A DNA stretch of 43,477 nucleotides from Pseudomonadota bacterium (GCA_023460715.1 JAEWPH010000267.1:1-43477), one strand, 5' to 3'; shown: positions 1 to 11,162, counted from the stretch's first letter. Translations and numbers: made by a program. The notes: generated by a model not told the origin, from the sequence alone.

Positions 1-52
1 GTTTTGCCCATCTCGACGTTAGAGAATGAAGTGGCGATAGTGCATCTTGTCG

Positions 53-73
53 ATCTCCCCCTTGAGGGGAGAT
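53..73. repeat. Short intergenic hairpin, Rhizobiaceae-type repeat
   Basis: Bases 53-60 and 66-73 form a perfect 8-bp inverted repeat (ATCTCCCC / GGGGAGAT) around the loop CTTGA. It is followed by a GC-rich stretch ending in a run of six G (about 91-96). From memory, this pairing followed by a GCCCGGCA-like stretch is a frequent intergenic element in Rhizobium and Agrobacterium genomes, which supports an alphaproteobacterial origin for this end of the window. The rest of bases 1-235 holds only a 69-codon open frame (4-213) with no recognisable protein features. Confidence 0.55.
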
Positions 74-235
74 GCCCGGCAAGGCAGAGGGGGGTAAGCC
101 ACACCCACCGACGACCCGCTACCACACACAACCGCCTGAAGACGTACCCCGCGTGCTATTCATCCCACGCCGCACCGCGTCAATTCTCATCCCCCTCTAA
201 AGAATCCGCTTGACCGCAACGCCGCCTCCGCTTAA

Positions 236-2015
<1,780 letters not shown>

Positions 2016-2032
2016 TAGCTTCTCGCTGCATG

Positions 2033-2065
2033 AAAAAGCTGCGCGCCTTGCGCAGCTTTTTTTTT
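2033..2065 (+). terminator. Rho-independent terminator after ilvC
   Basis: A 12-bp perfect stem (2033-2044 with 2050-2061) surrounds the loop GCCTT and runs into an unbroken T tract to 2065. It starts 18 bases after the ilvC stop. The A-rich left arm also gives a weaker terminator on the minus strand, but no gene approaches from that side. Confidence 0.93.
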
Positions 2066-2174
2066 GTAACGGATTGTTTGAAGCGAATCGGTGCAACTGG
2101 CTTGCCGTTAGCCTGTCATTGATTTTGCAAACTGGGCCGGCTATGCGCCCCCGATTTTTGACATGGAGGATATT

Positions 2175-2933
2175 GTGATTCGCAAGACACTGATGCTATC
2201 CCTTGCTCTCTGCCTGCCGGCAGTGCTGCACGCCCAACAGCTTCCCGCAGCATCGGCGACTTCCGCTGCCGCGGCGAAAGTCAATGGCACGATATTGACG
2301 CTTCCTGCGTTTGGCGAAGTACGTCTTGCCAACGACCAGGCGCGCCTGGTTTTCATGGTGGAAGAACAGGACAAGGACCAGGCTGCCGCTGCTTCGCGTG
2401 TCAACCGGAGAATGAAAGAGGGCACCGAGCTGATGAAGCGGCTGGATTCGCAAGGCTTGCTCACCACGCGCAATTACTACACTTACCCCGTCTATGCGGA
2501 AGAGAAGACGCCTAGCGGAAAAGTGAGGCAGCCTGTGGGCTGGCGCGTGGGGCAGTCGCTGGAAGTCGTGACGACCAATCTTTCAGCGTTGCCGCAGACC
2601 GTGGCCAAGGCGCAGGAGAAGCTGGCATTGCAGAGCTTGAGTTTCGGCTTGTCCGATGCAGCAAGGCGCAAGCTGGACAGGCAAGTCATGGAGGCTGCTT
2701 ATCGCCATCTCAACGAGCGTATCGAGTCAGCGGCCCTGATCATGGGACGCAAGACGAACGAGGCGCAAGTGGAGCAGGTCGATTTCGGTGGCGGGGATAT
2801 CGTTCGTCCTTATACGATGGCCCGCATGGACATGGCGATGAAGGGCGCAGCCGAAGCCGTGGAAGCGCCGCAGTTTGAACCTGGCGAAACGCCGGTACAG
2901 ATGAATATCGTTGCGCGAGTGCGGTTTCCCTGA
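2175..2933 (+). CDS. SIMPL-domain (DUF541) secreted protein
   Basis: This is a periplasmic or envelope protein of the SIMPL/DUF541 family, whose biochemical role is poorly defined. I chose GTG 2175 because GGAGG at 2165-2169 lies at ideal distance. From there the protein has 252 residues and begins with a signal peptide (VIRKTLMLSLALCLPAVLHA). An in-frame ATG at 2163 would overlap the ribosome site. Family features visible are a start resembling GTILTLPAFGEVRLANDQAR, a central stretch with NYYTYPVY and GWRVGQSLEV, and an ending resembling VQMNIVARVRF. It sits alone between the ilvC terminator and psd. Codon use is betaproteobacterial but less GC-rich than sequence after 7,050. Confidence 0.8.
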   Translation: MIRKTLMLSLALCLPAVLHAQQLPAASATSAAAAKVNGTILTLPAFGEVRLANDQARLVFMVEEQDKDQAAAASRVNRRMKEGTELMKRLDSQGLLTTRNYYTYPVYAEEKTPSGKVRQPVGWRVGQSLEVVTTNLSALPQTVAKAQEKLALQSLSFGLSDAARRKLDRQVMEAAYRHLNERIESAALIMGRKTNEAQVEQVDFGGGDIVRPYTMARMDMAMKGAAEAVEAPQFEPGETPVQMNIVARVRFP

Positions 2934-3145
2934 TTTTTTCCGACCATGACACGGCAGGCGGCATAAGTGCCTGCCGTGAACATCGAATTCTTAATCCGGT
3001 CCAACAATAGCTGCTGATCAAGTGTCTGGCAGTATTCCAGGCGACACCCGCACGGCAAAAAAGGTTACTTTTGTTTGCTGCTCGTCTAGAATAGCTGCGT
3101 TTTTGACACGAAGCGTGCTCAATAGAAAAATTAACCGGAGTCACA

Positions 3146-3784
3146 TTGAAACATTATCCGCATCCCATCATCGCCCGAGAGGGCTGGCCTTTCCTGGCAG
3201 CCGCTTTTGCGCTTGCTTTCTTTGTTACCCTGTTCTCAGTCGCATGGTCCATTCCGCTGTGGATCATCGCGCTTTTCATACTGCAATTTTTCCGCGATCC
3301 GGCCAGAACGGTGCCGCAACAGGCAAATGCCGTCATTTCTCCCGCTGACGGTCGCATCGTCGTGGTCGAAAGAGCGCGCGATCCTTATGCCGATCGCGAG
3401 GCGCTGAAGATCAGTGTCTTCATGAATGTCTTCAATGTGCACTCCAATCGTGCACCCGTCGATGGCCTGATCGAGCGCGTGGAATATTTCCCCGGCAAAT
3501 TTGTCAACGCGGATCTGGACAAGGCTTCCATCGAGAACGAAAGAAATGCACTGGTGATCAAGGCCGGCAACGGCGAAACCGTGACCTGCGTGCAGGTGGC
3601 CGGACTGATTGCTCGTCGCATCCTTTGTTACGTGAAGGCGGGTGATGGCTTAAATAAGGGCCAGCGCTACGGTTTCATCCGCTTCGGCTCGCGCGTTGAT
3701 GTATATCTGCCGGTAAGCGCCACTCCCAAGGTAACGGTCGGAGATAAAGTCTCTGCCACGGAAACGATTTTGGCTGAATTCTGA
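3146..3784 (+). CDS. psd: Phosphatidylserine decarboxylase proenzyme
   Basis: This inner-membrane enzyme converts phosphatidylserine to phosphatidylethanolamine using a pyruvoyl group formed by self-cleavage. It has 212 residues, typical of the short proteobacterial form. Two hydrophobic segments (about 15-47) anchor it. SPADGR (65-70) and the conserved VHSNRAP (98-104) are present. The cleavage site is FGS, with cleavage between G181 and S182 generating the pyruvoyl. The start is TTG 3146 behind GGAG at 3137-3140. pssA follows 34 bases downstream, so substrate maker and consumer are probably cotranscribed. The order ilvC-psd-pssA is common in Burkholderiales. Confidence 0.93.
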   Translation: MKHYPHPIIAREGWPFLAAAFALAFFVTLFSVAWSIPLWIIALFILQFFRDPARTVPQQANAVISPADGRIVVVERARDPYADREALKISVFMNVFNVHSNRAPVDGLIERVEYFPGKFVNADLDKASIENERNALVIKAGNGETVTCVQVAGLIARRILCYVKAGDGLNKGQRYGFIRFGSRVDVYLPVSATPKVTVGDKVSATETILAEF

Positions 3785-3818
3785 CTATCTCTATATCCCT
3801 ACACTTCAAAGGATAGAC

Positions 3819-4688
3819 ATGCCCGTTTTCAACCGTCGCAAAGCCAAGAGCGCCGCAACACAATTTCCGAAGCCGCCGCGCAAGCAATCCCTGCGATCGC
3901 CGCAATTCGATGAAGGATCAGATCGGCTAACGCTGCGCCGGCGCAGCATTTACCTGCTGCCCAATGCCTTCACGACTGCCAACCTGTTTTGCGGCTTCTA
4001 TGCGATCGTGATGGCGATGAACCTGCGCTTCGATCTCGCAGCGATTGCCATCTTTGTTGCGATGCTGCTGGATACTTTCGATGGCCGCGTGGCACGCCTG
4101 ACCAATACCCAGAGCGAATTCGGCGCCGAGTACGACAGTCTGTCCGACATGATGTCCTTCGGTGCGGCACCTGCACTGGTGATTTATGAATGGTCGCTGC
4201 GCGGCCTGGGAAGCTGGGGCTGGCTGGCTGCCTTTGTCTATTGCGCCGGCGCGGCACTGCGGCTGGCTCGATTCAATACCATGATAGGCGTGGTCGACAA
4301 GCGCTATTTCCAGGGCTTGCCCAGCCCCGCGGCGGCGGCCATCGTAGCCGGCTTCGTCTGGGTCATGCATGATTTGCAAATCGCGGGTGCCGACCTGGCG
4401 TGGTTCGCTTGGTTCATTACCTTGTATGCGGGCCTGACCATGGTCAGCAATGTTCCTTTCTACAGTTTCAAGGATGTGGATTACCGCAAGTCCGTACCTT
4501 TCATTGCCGTGTTCCTGATCGTGCTGGGCATTGCGGCAGTGATGAGCGATCCGCCCAAGGTGCTGTTCGGCGTATTCGTCGCTTACGGCTTCTCCGGTTA
4601 TGCGGTATTTTTCTGGCGCATGGCCAAGGGCAAGCCGGTCAGCATCATTCAGACCGACGAGGAGCATCCGGCGGATGCAAAGGACTGA
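3819..4688 (+). CDS. pssA: CDP-diacylglycerol--serine O-phosphatidyltransferase
   Basis: This enzyme makes phosphatidylserine from CDP-diacylglycerol and serine in the inner membrane and feeds Psd immediately upstream. It has 289 residues. The CDP-alcohol phosphotransferase signature is complete, with D85, D88, G89, A92, R93, G102, D106 and D110 (in LLDTFDGRVAR and EYDSLSD). About 40 basic, soluble residues precede the first membrane helix, and some eight hydrophobic segments follow. This is the integral-membrane type II enzyme, unlike the E. coli phospholipase D-like enzyme. Start ATG 3819 follows AAAGGA. The tail after about residue 275 is polar. Confidence 0.93.
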   Translation: MPVFNRRKAKSAATQFPKPPRKQSLRSPQFDEGSDRLTLRRRSIYLLPNAFTTANLFCGFYAIVMAMNLRFDLAAIAIFVAMLLDTFDGRVARLTNTQSEFGAEYDSLSDMMSFGAAPALVIYEWSLRGLGSWGWLAAFVYCAGAALRLARFNTMIGVVDKRYFQGLPSPAAAAIVAGFVWVMHDLQIAGADLAWFAWFITLYAGLTMVSNVPFYSFKDVDYRKSVPFIAVFLIVLGIAAVMSDPPKVLFGVFVAYGFSGYAVFFWRMAKGKPVSIIQTDEEHPADAKD

Positions 4689-4834
4689 AGGCCAGGGCGC
4701 ACTTCGACTTGCTTTCATGGGGAATGACAGGGCTTGAATTCCTCGTTCCGGTCTCCGGTCTTCCTGCTTTTCGTGCGGGGGATGCTTGTCGTGGCGCGCC
4801 TGGTTCGATATTTCCCGGCAGCACTCGCAAGTGT

Positions 4835-4863
4835 TTGTATTGGCTTGGCCTTTCCGCTATACT
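4835..4863 (+). promoter_or_regulatory. Candidate sigma-70 promoter for rpsO
   Basis: TTGTAT (4835-4840) and TATACT (4858-4863) are separated by exactly 17 bases, about 100 bases upstream of rpsO in the 272-bp interval after pssA. The -10 box matches consensus at five of six positions and the -35 box at three of six. The 64-codon open frame at 4734-4928 in this interval has no family features and probably is not a gene. Confidence 0.4.
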
Positions 4864-4960
4864 TGCGCCCTGGCCGATTTCCCGGCCAGATTATTTTATT
4901 GACTGAAGTTCACGGCACATGGGGTTAAGTACTCCGTATGCCGCATGTGAAAGGTAAATC

Positions 4961-5230
4961 ATGGCATTGGAAAAAGACAGCAAAGCCGCCATCATCGCAG
5001 ACAATGCGCGCGGCACTAACGATACGGGTTCTCCGGAAGTGCAAGTTGCACTGCTGACCGCACGTATCAATGACCTGAACGGCCATTTCAAGGCGCATGG
5101 CAAGGATCACCACTCCCGCCGCGGCCTGATTAAAATGGTTAACCGTCGTAAAAGCCTGCTGGCTTATCTGAAGGGCAAAGATGCAAGTCGCTATCGCACC
5201 CTGATTGAAAAGCTGGGCTTGCGCAAGTAA
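4961..5230 (+). CDS. rpsO: 30S ribosomal protein S15
   Basis: A primary 16S rRNA-binding protein of the small-subunit platform, 89 residues, the standard length. Conserved segments are [16 protein letters not shown], the KDHHSRRGL helix that contacts r[16 protein letters not shown] and the terminus LIEKLGLRK. In E. coli S15 represses its own translation through leader structure. The roughly 95-base leader here could do the same, but I did not establish a pseudoknot. pnp follows, as in most proteobacteria. Codon use agrees with the betaproteobacterial segment 1,755-6,990. Confidence 0.97.
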   Translation: MALEKDSKAAIIADNARGTNDTGSPEVQVALLTARINDLNGHFKAHGKDHHSRRGLIKMVNRRKSLLAYLKGKDASRYRTLIEKLGLRK

Positions 5231-5263
5231 TCCGGTGCAAGATTCTGCCCGGCTTAGTTAGCA

Positions 5264-5299
5264 AAAATGCCTGCGTCAGATACCTGATGCGGGCATTTT
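5264..5299 (+). terminator. Hairpin after rpsO (terminator or processing site)
   Basis: A 16-bp stem with two G-U pairs (5264-5279 with 5284-5299) and a 4-base loop begins 34 bases after the rpsO stop. Its last bases are TTTT, followed by GTTTA. It has the shape of an intrinsic terminator. In the rpsO-pnp arrangement such hairpins allow partial readthrough and RNase processing, which is inference here. Confidence 0.75.
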
Positions 5300-5456
5300 G
5301 TTTATTGGCGGTAGAGATTGCACGCAGCAAGCAACAAGCAAAGCAGTCAAGTTAAGCAAGAGTAAAAGAAAAGTGTCTTGTCTTAGAGGCGGGCACCGGT
5401 GGTGAGGTGAACGACAGCGCCTGAAAATCTGTCGGCAAAAATAGAAAGGAAACACC

Positions 5457-7754
5457 GTGTTTAATAAAGTTACCAAGACCTTCCAGTACGGCCAGCATAG
5501 CGTGACGATGGAAACGGGCGAGATTGCCCGCCAAGCAAGCGGCGCCGTACTTGTGTCGGTTGAAGATACCGTTGTGCTCGCGACCGTCGTTGCGCGCAAG
5601 GATGCGAAGCCAGGCCAGGATTTCTTCCCGCTGACCGTCGACTATGTAGAAAAAACCTATGCAGCCGGCCGTATTCCCGGCGGTTTTTTCAAGCGTGAAG
5701 GCCGTCCTTCGGAAAAGGAAACGCTGACCTCGCGCCTGATTGATCGCCCGATCCGCCCGCTGTTCCCTGAAGGTTATTTGAATGAAGTGCAGGTCATCAT
5801 TCATGTGCTGTCCGTGAACCCGGAAATCGATCCGGATATCGCAGCCATGATCGGCACGTCCGCCGCGCTGTGCGTGTCAGGCATCCCGTTCAGCGGCCCG
5901 ATCGGCGCCGCACGCGTCGGTTATATCAATGGCGAATACGTGCTGAATCCGACCGTGTCGCAACTGGCGCAATCGGACATGGACCTGGTGGTTGCTGGCA
6001 CCGAAACCGCTGTGTTGATGGTGGAATCCGAAGCCAAGGAATTGCCGGAAGACGTGATGCTGGGTGGTGTTGTATACGGTCACGAGCAAATGCGTGCAGT
6101 GATTGATGCCATCCATGAGCTGGTGCGCGAAGGTGGCAAGCCGGAAGTGGAATGGACGCCGCCGGCCAAGAACGAAGCGCTGATTTCCCGCGTGACGCAA
6201 CTGGCTGAAACCAAACTGCGCGACGCTTATCGCGTCAAGGACAAGCAGGCACGTACCACCAAGCTGCGCGACGCCGTTAGCCAGGTGAATGCTGATCTGG
6301 CTGCAGAAGCTGCTGCCAATGGCACTTCGGCTCCTGATTCTGGTGAAGTGAGCGGCATCCTGTTTGATCTGGAAGCGAAAATCGTTCGTTCGCAGATTCT
6401 TGATGGCGAACCGCGTATCGACGGTCGTGACACCCGCACCGTGCGTCCGATTTCGATCCGTAGCAGTGTGCTGCCGCGTACCCATGGTTCCGCCTTGTTT
6501 ACCCGTGGTGAAACTCAGGCGCTGGTGGTTGCCACGCTCGGTACCGCGCGTGACGAACAGAAGATCGATGCGCTGATGGGCGAATACAGCGACCGTTTCA
6601 TGATGCATTACAACATGCCTCCGTTTGCTACCGGTGAAACCGGTCGCGTGGGCACGCCCAAGCGTCGTGAGATCGGCCATGGTCGTCTGGCCAAGCGTGC
6701 CCTGGTTGCAGCGCTGCCGGCTCCGGAAGACTTCAGCTATTCGGTGCGGCTGGTATCGGAAATCACCGAATCCAACGGTTCTTCCTCGATGGCGTCGGTA
6801 TGTGGCGGTTGCCTCGCACTGATGGATGCCGGTGTGCCAATGAAAGCGCATGTGGCCGGTATCGCCATGGGCCTGATCAAGGACGGCGGCAAGTTCGCCG
6901 TGCTGTCCGATATCCTCGGTGATGAAGATCACTTGGGCGACATGGACTTCAAGGTGGCGGGTACCGCGAATGGCGTGACCGCATTGCAGATGGATATCAA
7001 GATCCAGGGCATCACCAAGGAAATCATGCAGGTCGCCCTGGCCCAGGCCAAGGAAGCACGCATGCACATCCTGGGCAAGATGCAGGAGGCCATGGGCGAA
7101 GCCAAGACCGAGGTGTCCAGCTTCGCGCCCAAGCTGTACACGATGAAGATCAACCCCGAGAAGATCCGCGACGTGATCGGCAAGGGCGGCGCCGTGATCC
7201 GTGCGCTGACCGAAGAGACCGGCTGCCAGATCAACATCGAGGAAGACGGCACGATCACCATCGCCGCGACCGATGCCGAGAAGGCCGAAGTCGCGAAGCA
7301 GCGCATCGAGCAGATCACGGCCGAAGTCGAGATCGGCAAGATCTACGAAGGCCCCGTGGTCAAGATCCTGGACTTCGGCGCACTGATCAACCTGCTGCCC
7401 GGCAAGGATGGCCTGCTGCACATCAGCCAGATCGCCCACGAGCGCGTGGAGAAGGTTACCGACTACCTGTCCGAAGGCCAGATCGTCAAGGTCAAGGTGC
7501 TGGAGACGGACGAGAAGGGCCGCGTCAAGCTGTCCATGAAGGCCCTGACCGAGCGCCCCGCCGGCGAATACGGTGGCCGTCCTGAGCGCAGCGAGCGTTC
7601 CGATCGCGGTGACCGTGGCGACCGTGGTGGTGATCGCGGCGAGCGTCGTGACGGTGGCCGCCACGAGCAGGCGGCTCCGGCTGCGGCCGCTGGCGTCGAT
7701 GCGGGCGCCGCCCGCAACGGCGACAACGACGGCAACAACCGCAACAACGGCTGA
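5457..7754 (+). CDS. pnp: Polyribonucleotide nucleotidyltransferase (hybrid of two lineages)
   Basis: PNPase is a trimeric 3'-5' exoribonuclease that uses phosphate to degrade RNA. The product has 765 residues. The first RNase PH domain is N-terminal, followed by a helical linker (about 240-310) and a second RNase PH domain with catalytic D491, D497 and K499. The KH domain has GKGG at 575-578. The S1 domain (about 635-705) is followed by a charged Arg/Asp/Gly tail and an Asn/Gly end. Start GTG 5457 has AAGGA upstream. Codon use changes inside the gene: before about 6,960 GTT, GGT, CGT and GAA are common, and after about 7,050 nearly every codon ends in C or G. The 5' part looks Oxalobacteraceae-like and the 3' part Comamonadaceae-like. 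Catalytic residues and frame are intact. Confidence 0.96.
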   Translation: MFNKVTKTFQYGQHSVTMETGEIARQASGAVLVSVEDTVVLATVVARKDAKPGQDFFPLTVDYVEKTYAAGRIPGGFFKREGRPSEKETLTSRLIDRPIRPLFPEGYLNEVQVIIHVLSVNPEIDPDIAAMIGTSAALCVSGIPFSGPIGAARVGYINGEYVLNPTVSQLAQSDMDLVVAGTETAVLMVESEAKELPEDVMLGGVVYGHEQMRAVIDAIHELVREGGKPEVEWTPPAKNEALISRVTQLAETKLRDAYRVKDKQARTTKLRDAVSQVNADLAAEAAANGTSAPDSGEVSGILFDLEAKIVRSQILDGEPRIDGRDTRTVRPISIRSSVLPRTHGSALFTRGETQALVVATLGTARDEQKIDALMGEYSDRFMMHYNMPPFATGETGRVGTPKRREIGHGRLAKRALVAALPAPEDFSYSVRLVSEITESNGSSSMASVCGGCLALMDAGVPMKAHVAGIAMGLIKDGGKFAVLSDILGDEDHLGDMDFKVAGTANGVTALQMDIKIQGITKEIMQVALAQAKEARMHILGKMQEAMGEAKTEVSSFAPKLYTMKINPEKIRDVIGKGGAVIRALTEETGCQINIEEDGTITIAATDAEKAEVAKQRIEQITAEVEIGKIYEGPVVKILDFGALINLLPGKDGLLHISQIAHERVEKVTDYLSEGQIVKVKVLETDEKGRVKLSMKALTERPAGEYGGRPERSERSDRGDRGDRGGDRGERRDGGRHEQAAPAAAAGVDAGAARNGDNDGNNRNNG
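6960..7050. other. Lineage junction inside pnp
   Basis: Codon style shifts across this block, which encodes [20 protein letters not shown], one of the most conserved stretches of PNPase. Upstream, codons such as CGT, GGT, GTT and GAA are frequent. Downstream, GAGGCCATGGGCGAAGCC-type C/G-ending codons dominate and continue to the end of the window. The exact exchange base cannot be seen because the two lineages are nearly identical here. Confidence 0.55.
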
Positions 7755-7771
7755 TTGCTATTGAAATGAGA

Positions 7772-7811
7772 GCTTCCGGCGCTTGCCCTGCGGGCGCTGG
7801 AAGCCTTTTTT
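7772..7811 (+). terminator. Rho-independent terminator after pnp
   Basis: An 11-bp stem with one G-U pair (7772-7782 with 7794-7804) and an 11-base loop is followed by T6 at 7806-7811. It begins 17 bases after the pnp stop. Because the structure spans 7783, it argues against the longest reading frame of the next gene starting at that ATG. Confidence 0.88.
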
Positions 7812-7833
7812 GCTTGTATTCAAGCTGATCGCC

Positions 7834-8838
7834 ATGAACCGTACCATGCGTGCTGTCGAAATCGCCGACTTCGGTCCTCCGGAAGGTCTGCGGCTGGGCG
7901 AGCGGCCCGTGCCCGTGCCGGGCGTGGGCGAGCTGCTGATCCGTGTCGCGGCCAGTGGCATCAACCGCCCTGACGTGCTGCAGCGCAAGGGGCATTACGC
8001 TCCGCCGCCCGGTGCTTCCGACCTGCCCGGCCTAGAAGTCTCTGGCGTGATCGAATCCGGTGACGCCGACGCCATGGCCGAGGCGGGCCTGCGCGTGGGC
8101 GACCGGGTCTGCGCGTTGCTGGCTGGTGGCGGCTATGCCGAGTGGTGCGTCGCACCGGTGGCGCAGTGCCTTCCAGTGCCTGCCGGACTGAGCGACGTCG
8201 AAGCGGCTTCGCTGCCGGAGACGTTCTTCACCGTCTGGAGCAATGTCTTCGACCGCGGCCGCCTGCAAGCGGGAGAGACCCTGCTGGTGCAGGGCGGCAG
8301 CAGCGGCATCGGCGTGACGGCGATCCAGCTGGCACGCGCACGCGGCGCCACGGTGATCGTCACGGCGGGCAGCGACGACAAATGCGCCGCCTGCCTGGCG
8401 CTGGGCGCGCACCATGCGATCAACTACAAGACCCAGGATTTCGTTGCCGAAGTGCAGCGCATCACGCAGGGCAGGGGGGTGGACGTGGTGCTCGACATGG
8501 TCGCGGGCGACTATGTGGCCCGTGAGGTCGAATGCCTGGCCGAGGATGGCCGGCTGGTGATCATTGCGGTGCAGGGCGGCGTGAAGTCGGACTTCAACGC
8601 CGGCCTGGTGCTGCGCCGCCGGCTGGTGATCACGGGCTCGACCCTGCGGCCGCGTCCCGTGGCCTTCAAGGGCGCGATTGCGCAGGCGCTGCGCGAACAG
8701 GTCTGGCCGCTGCTGACATCGGGTGCGGTGCGCCCGGTTATCCACAGCACCTTTCCTGCTTCCGAGGCGGCCCAGGCGCATACGCTCATGGAGTCGAATC
8801 AGCACATTGGCAAGATTGTTTTGACGTGGACAGCATGA
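7834..8838 (+). CDS. NAD(P)H-quinone oxidoreductase, zinc-independent MDR family
   Basis: A 334-residue medium-chain dehydrogenase/reductase of the quinone oxidoreductase (QorA/PIG3-like) type, expected to transfer electrons from NADPH to quinones or similar acceptors in the cytoplasm. The GroES-like N-terminal domain includes [17 protein letters not shown] and [10 protein letters not shown]. The Rossmann domain has the loop [14 protein letters not shown]. No structural zinc cysteine cluster is visible. The frame is open back to ATG 7783, but that codon lies in the pnp terminator, so I use ATG 7834 ([14 protein letters not shown]); ATG 7846 is also possible. The stop overlaps the tpiA start by four bases (ATGA), indicating translational coupling. 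Confidence 0.88.
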   Translation: MNRTMRAVEIADFGPPEGLRLGERPVPVPGVGELLIRVAASGINRPDVLQRKGHYAPPPGASDLPGLEVSGVIESGDADAMAEAGLRVGDRVCALLAGGGYAEWCVAPVAQCLPVPAGLSDVEAASLPETFFTVWSNVFDRGRLQAGETLLVQGGSSGIGVTAIQLARARGATVIVTAGSDDKCAACLALGAHHAINYKTQDFVAEVQRITQGRGVDVVLDMVAGDYVAREVECLAEDGRLVIIAVQGGVKSDFNAGLVLRRRLVITGSTLRPRPVAFKGAIAQALREQVWPLLTSGAVRPVIHSTFPASEAAQAHTLMESNQHIGKIVLTWTA

Positions 8839-9578
8839 AAAAGAAACTCATTGCCGGCAATTGGAAGATGAACGGCGGCCTGGCCGCCAACGAGGCCTTG
8901 CTGACGGCGCTGCGTGATGGCCTGGGCCGGCCTGCGTGCGACGTGGCCGTGGCCGTGCCGGCGCCCTATCTTGCACAGGTGCAGGCGCTGGCTGCGGGCA
9001 CCTCCATCGCCGTGGCGGCGCAGGATGTGTCGCAGCATGAATCGGGCGCCTTCACCGGCGAGGTGTCGGCGACGATGCTGCGCGAATTCGGTGTGCGCTA
9101 CGCGCTGGTCGGCCATTCCGAGCGGCGCCAGTACCACGGCGAAACCGACGACGTCGTCGCAGCCAAGGCGCAGCGCGCCCTGGCCGCGGGTGTCACGCCC
9201 ATCGTGTGCGTGGGCGAGACCCTGGCAGAGCGCGAGGCGGGGGAGACCGAGGCCGTGGTCAAGCGGCAGCTGGCGGCGGTGATTCACCTCAACGGCCATT
9301 GCATCAGCGAAATCGTGGTGGCGTACGAGCCGGTCTGGGCCATCGGCACGGGCCGCACTGCCACGCCGGAGCAGGCCCAACTGGTCCATGCCGTGCTGCG
9401 TGCGCAGCTGGCTGCCGCCAGCGAGAAGGCCGACCGGATTCCGCTGCTGTACGGCGGCAGCATGAATGCGGCCAACGCCGCGCAACTGCTGGCCCAGCCG
9501 GACATCGACGGCGGCCTGGTCGGGGGCGCATCGCTGAAGGCCGCCGACTTTCTACAGATCATCGCTGCGGCCGCTTGA
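8835..9578 (+). CDS. tpiA: Triosephosphate isomerase
   Basis: Interconverts glyceraldehyde-3-phosphate and dihydroxyacetone phosphate in glycolysis and gluconeogenesis. The product has 247 residues, the normal length for this TIM barrel. Catalytic residues are K11 (GNWKMN), H94 (GHSERRQ) and E165 ([11 protein letters not shown]). The phosphate-binding end LLYGGSMN and GGLVGGASL are present. The start overlaps the upstream stop codon by four bases. The order pnp, quinone oxidoreductase, tpiA, secG, tRNA-Leu, nuo is one I recall from Comamonadaceae and related Burkholderiales. Confidence 0.97.
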   Translation: MKKKLIAGNWKMNGGLAANEALLTALRDGLGRPACDVAVAVPAPYLAQVQALAAGTSIAVAAQDVSQHESGAFTGEVSATMLREFGVRYALVGHSERRQYHGETDDVVAAKAQRALAAGVTPIVCVGETLAEREAGETEAVVKRQLAAVIHLNGHCISEIVVAYEPVWAIGTGRTATPEQAQLVHAVLRAQLAAASEKADRIPLLYGGSMNAANAAQLLAQPDIDGGLVGGASLKAADFLQIIAAAA

Positions 9579-9619
9579 GCGGACCGCAGGCAAGCAATTA
9601 CATCAGGAGTGATTCGAGA

Positions 9620-10015
9620 ATGAACGCAGTAGTGAACGTGATTCTGGCAGTGCAGATGCTGACCGCCCTGGCCATGATCGGCCTGATCCTGATCCAGCAT
9701 GGCAAGGGGGCGGACATGGGTGCCGCCTTCGGCAGTGGCAGTTCCGGCAGCCTGTTCGGCGCCAGCGGCAGTGCCAACTTCCTGTCGCGCACCACGGCCG
9801 TCCTGGCTGCGGTGTTCTTCGTGGCGACGCTGGCCTTGGCCTACTTCGGCAACGTCCGCCCGACCAGCACCGGCAGCGTGCTTGAAGGCCCGGCTGCCGC
9901 GGTGCCTGCGGGCGCTGCTCCAGCGGCCTCCATGCCGGCCTCCGATGCCTCGTCGGCCGTGCCCCCCGCACCTGCGCAGCCGGCCTCTGGCGCCGCGCAA
10001 ATCCCGACCAAATAA
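9620..10015 (+). CDS. secG: Preprotein translocase subunit SecG
   Basis: An auxiliary membrane subunit of the SecYEG channel. The product has 131 residues. Two transmembrane helices (about 3-22 and 57-76) are joined by the conserved Gly/Ser-rich loop GAAFGSGSSGSLFGASGSAN. An Ala/Pro-rich low-complexity tail of about 45 residues extends beyond the E. coli length and is common in betaproteobacterial SecG. ATG 9620 follows AGGAG at 9605-9609. A hairpin and tRNA-Leu follow. Confidence 0.95.
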   Translation: MNAVVNVILAVQMLTALAMIGLILIQHGKGADMGAAFGSGSSGSLFGASGSANFLSRTTAVLAAVFFVATLALAYFGNVRPTSTGSVLEGPAAAVPAGAAPAASMPASDASSAVPPAPAQPASGAAQIPTK

Positions 10016-10027
10016 ACTGATCCGATT

Positions 10028-10054
10028 TACCCCGGCGCCTTCGACCTCGGGGTA
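10028..10054 (+). terminator. Weak hairpin after secG
   Basis: A perfect 7-bp stem, TACCCCG (10028-10034) with CGGGGTA (10048-10054), is separated by 13 bases. It begins 12 bases after the secG stop and is followed only by TTTCC. It could be a weak terminator or an RNA-end stabiliser before the tRNA. Confidence 0.45.
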
Positions 10055-10129
10055 TTTCCGGAGTAGAATCACGGATTGTCTGGAAAGCCAAAACCTTCGG
10101 GTCCTCATGCCATCCAGATGCACAAAACA

Positions 10130-10214
10130 GCCGTCGTGGTGAAATTGGTAGACACGCTATCTTGAGGGGGTAGTGGCGAAAGCTGTGCGAGTTCGAGTCT
10201 CGCCGACGGCACCA
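10130..10214 (+). tRNA. tRNA-Leu, anticodon GAG
   Basis: An 85-base class II tRNA. The acceptor stem GCCGTCG (10130-10136) pairs with CGACGGC (10204-10210), followed by A and an encoded CCA (10212-10214). The anticodon stem CTATC/GGTAG closes the loop TTGAGGG, so the anticodon is GAG, decoding CUC and CUU. A long variable arm and a T arm with GTTCGAGTC are visible. It closely follows the E. coli tRNA-Leu(GAG) layout. It lies between secG and nuoA, 74 bases before nuoA with no terminator between, so it may share a transcript with one of them. Confidence 0.97.
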
Positions 10215-10288
10215 ATATAAAAAGATTGCCCTCTCGTGTCCCGTTCGGGGCATGCGGAGGGTGGTCTCAGCGGTGACACATCCTCCAG

Positions 10289-10648
10289 ATGAACCTCGAT
10301 CAATACCTCCCCGTCCTTTTGTTTATCTTGGTCGGCATCGGTGTCGGCGTCGTTCCTCTGGCATTGGGCTACTTCCTCGGCCCCAATCGTCCGGATGCGG
10401 CCAAGAATTCTCCCTACGAGTGTGGCTTCGAAGCCTTTGAAGATGCGCGCATGAAGTTCGATGTGCGCTACTACCTCGTCGCCATCCTCTTCATTCTTTT
10501 CGATCTGGAAATCGCTTTCCTCTTCCCTTGGGCTGTGTCGCTGCAAGAGGTGGGGTTGGCGGGGTTCGTTGCCGTCGTGATCTTTCTCGCCATCCTGGTC
10601 GTGGGCTTTGCCTACGAGTGGAAAAAGGGTGCGCTGGATTGGGAATGA
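10289..10648 (+). CDS. nuoA: NADH-quinone oxidoreductase subunit A
   Basis: First gene of the complex I operon: a 119-residue small membrane subunit with three helices. Conserved landmarks are [20 protein letters not shown] in the first cytoplasmic loop, which carries the conserved Cys, and [19 protein letters not shown] in the second helix. ATG 10289 is preceded by a poor ribosome site. nuoB begins 24 bases later. Confidence 0.96.
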   Translation: MNLDQYLPVLLFILVGIGVGVVPLALGYFLGPNRPDAAKNSPYECGFEAFEDARMKFDVRYYLVAILFILFDLEIAFLFPWAVSLQEVGLAGFVAVVIFLAILVVGFAYEWKKGALDWE

Positions 10649-10672
10649 TCGGCCAGAAAAAGGAATGACACG

Positions 10673-11152
10673 ATGATTGAAGGCGTGATGAAGGAAGGCT
10701 TCGTCACCACCAGCTACGACGCGGTGGTGAACTGGGCCAAGACCGGCTCCCTCTGGCCCATGACGTTCGGTCTGGCTTGCTGTGCCGTCGAGATGATGCA
10801 CGCGGCTGCCGCGCGCTATGACATCGGCCGCTTCGGTGCCGAAGTGTTCCGCGCCAGCCCCCGTCAGTCCGATCTGATGATCGTGGCCGGCACGCTGTGC
10901 AACAAGATGGCGCCAGCCCTGCGCAAGGTGTACGACCAGATGTCCGAACCTCGCTGGGTGCTGTCAATGGGGTCGTGCGCCAACGGCGGCGGCTACTACC
11001 ACTACAGCTATTCCGTGGTGCGCGGCTGCGACCGCATCGTGCCGGTCGATGTCTATGTGCCGGGCTGCCCGCCCACGGCCGAGGCACTGCTCTACGGCAT
11101 CATCCAGCTGCAGCAGAAGATCCGCCGCACCAACACCATCGCTCGGGTCTGA
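10673..11152 (+). CDS. nuoB: NADH-quinone oxidoreductase subunit B
   Basis: The connecting subunit (159 residues) that holds terminal cluster N2 next to the quinone site. Cluster ligands are visible as the tandem cysteines in GLACCAVEM, then GSCANGGG and VPGCPP. It sits between nuoA and nuoC; the nuoC start lies within about 10 bases of its stop. Length and motifs are standard. Confidence 0.97.
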   Translation: MIEGVMKEGFVTTSYDAVVNWAKTGSLWPMTFGLACCAVEMMHAAAARYDIGRFGAEVFRASPRQSDLMIVAGTLCNKMAPALRKVYDQMSEPRWVLSMGSCANGGGYYHYSYSVVRGCDRIVPVDVYVPGCPPTAEALLYGIIQLQQKIRRTNTIARV

Positions 11153-11162
11153 GGGGTTGATG

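Noticed and set aside
4..213. A 69-codon frame at the window start
   Set aside because: It reads through the intergenic hairpin repeat and has no protein-like pattern or clear ribosome site.
3103..3131. TTGACA with a 17-base spacer to AAAAAT upstream of psd
   Set aside because: The transcription start would fall about eight bases before the TTG start and remove the ribosome site at 3137-3140.
4734..4928. A 64-codon frame between pssA and rpsO with one hydrophobic stretch
   Set aside because: It has no family features and overlaps the likely rpsO promoter. Hydrophobicity alone is weak evidence.
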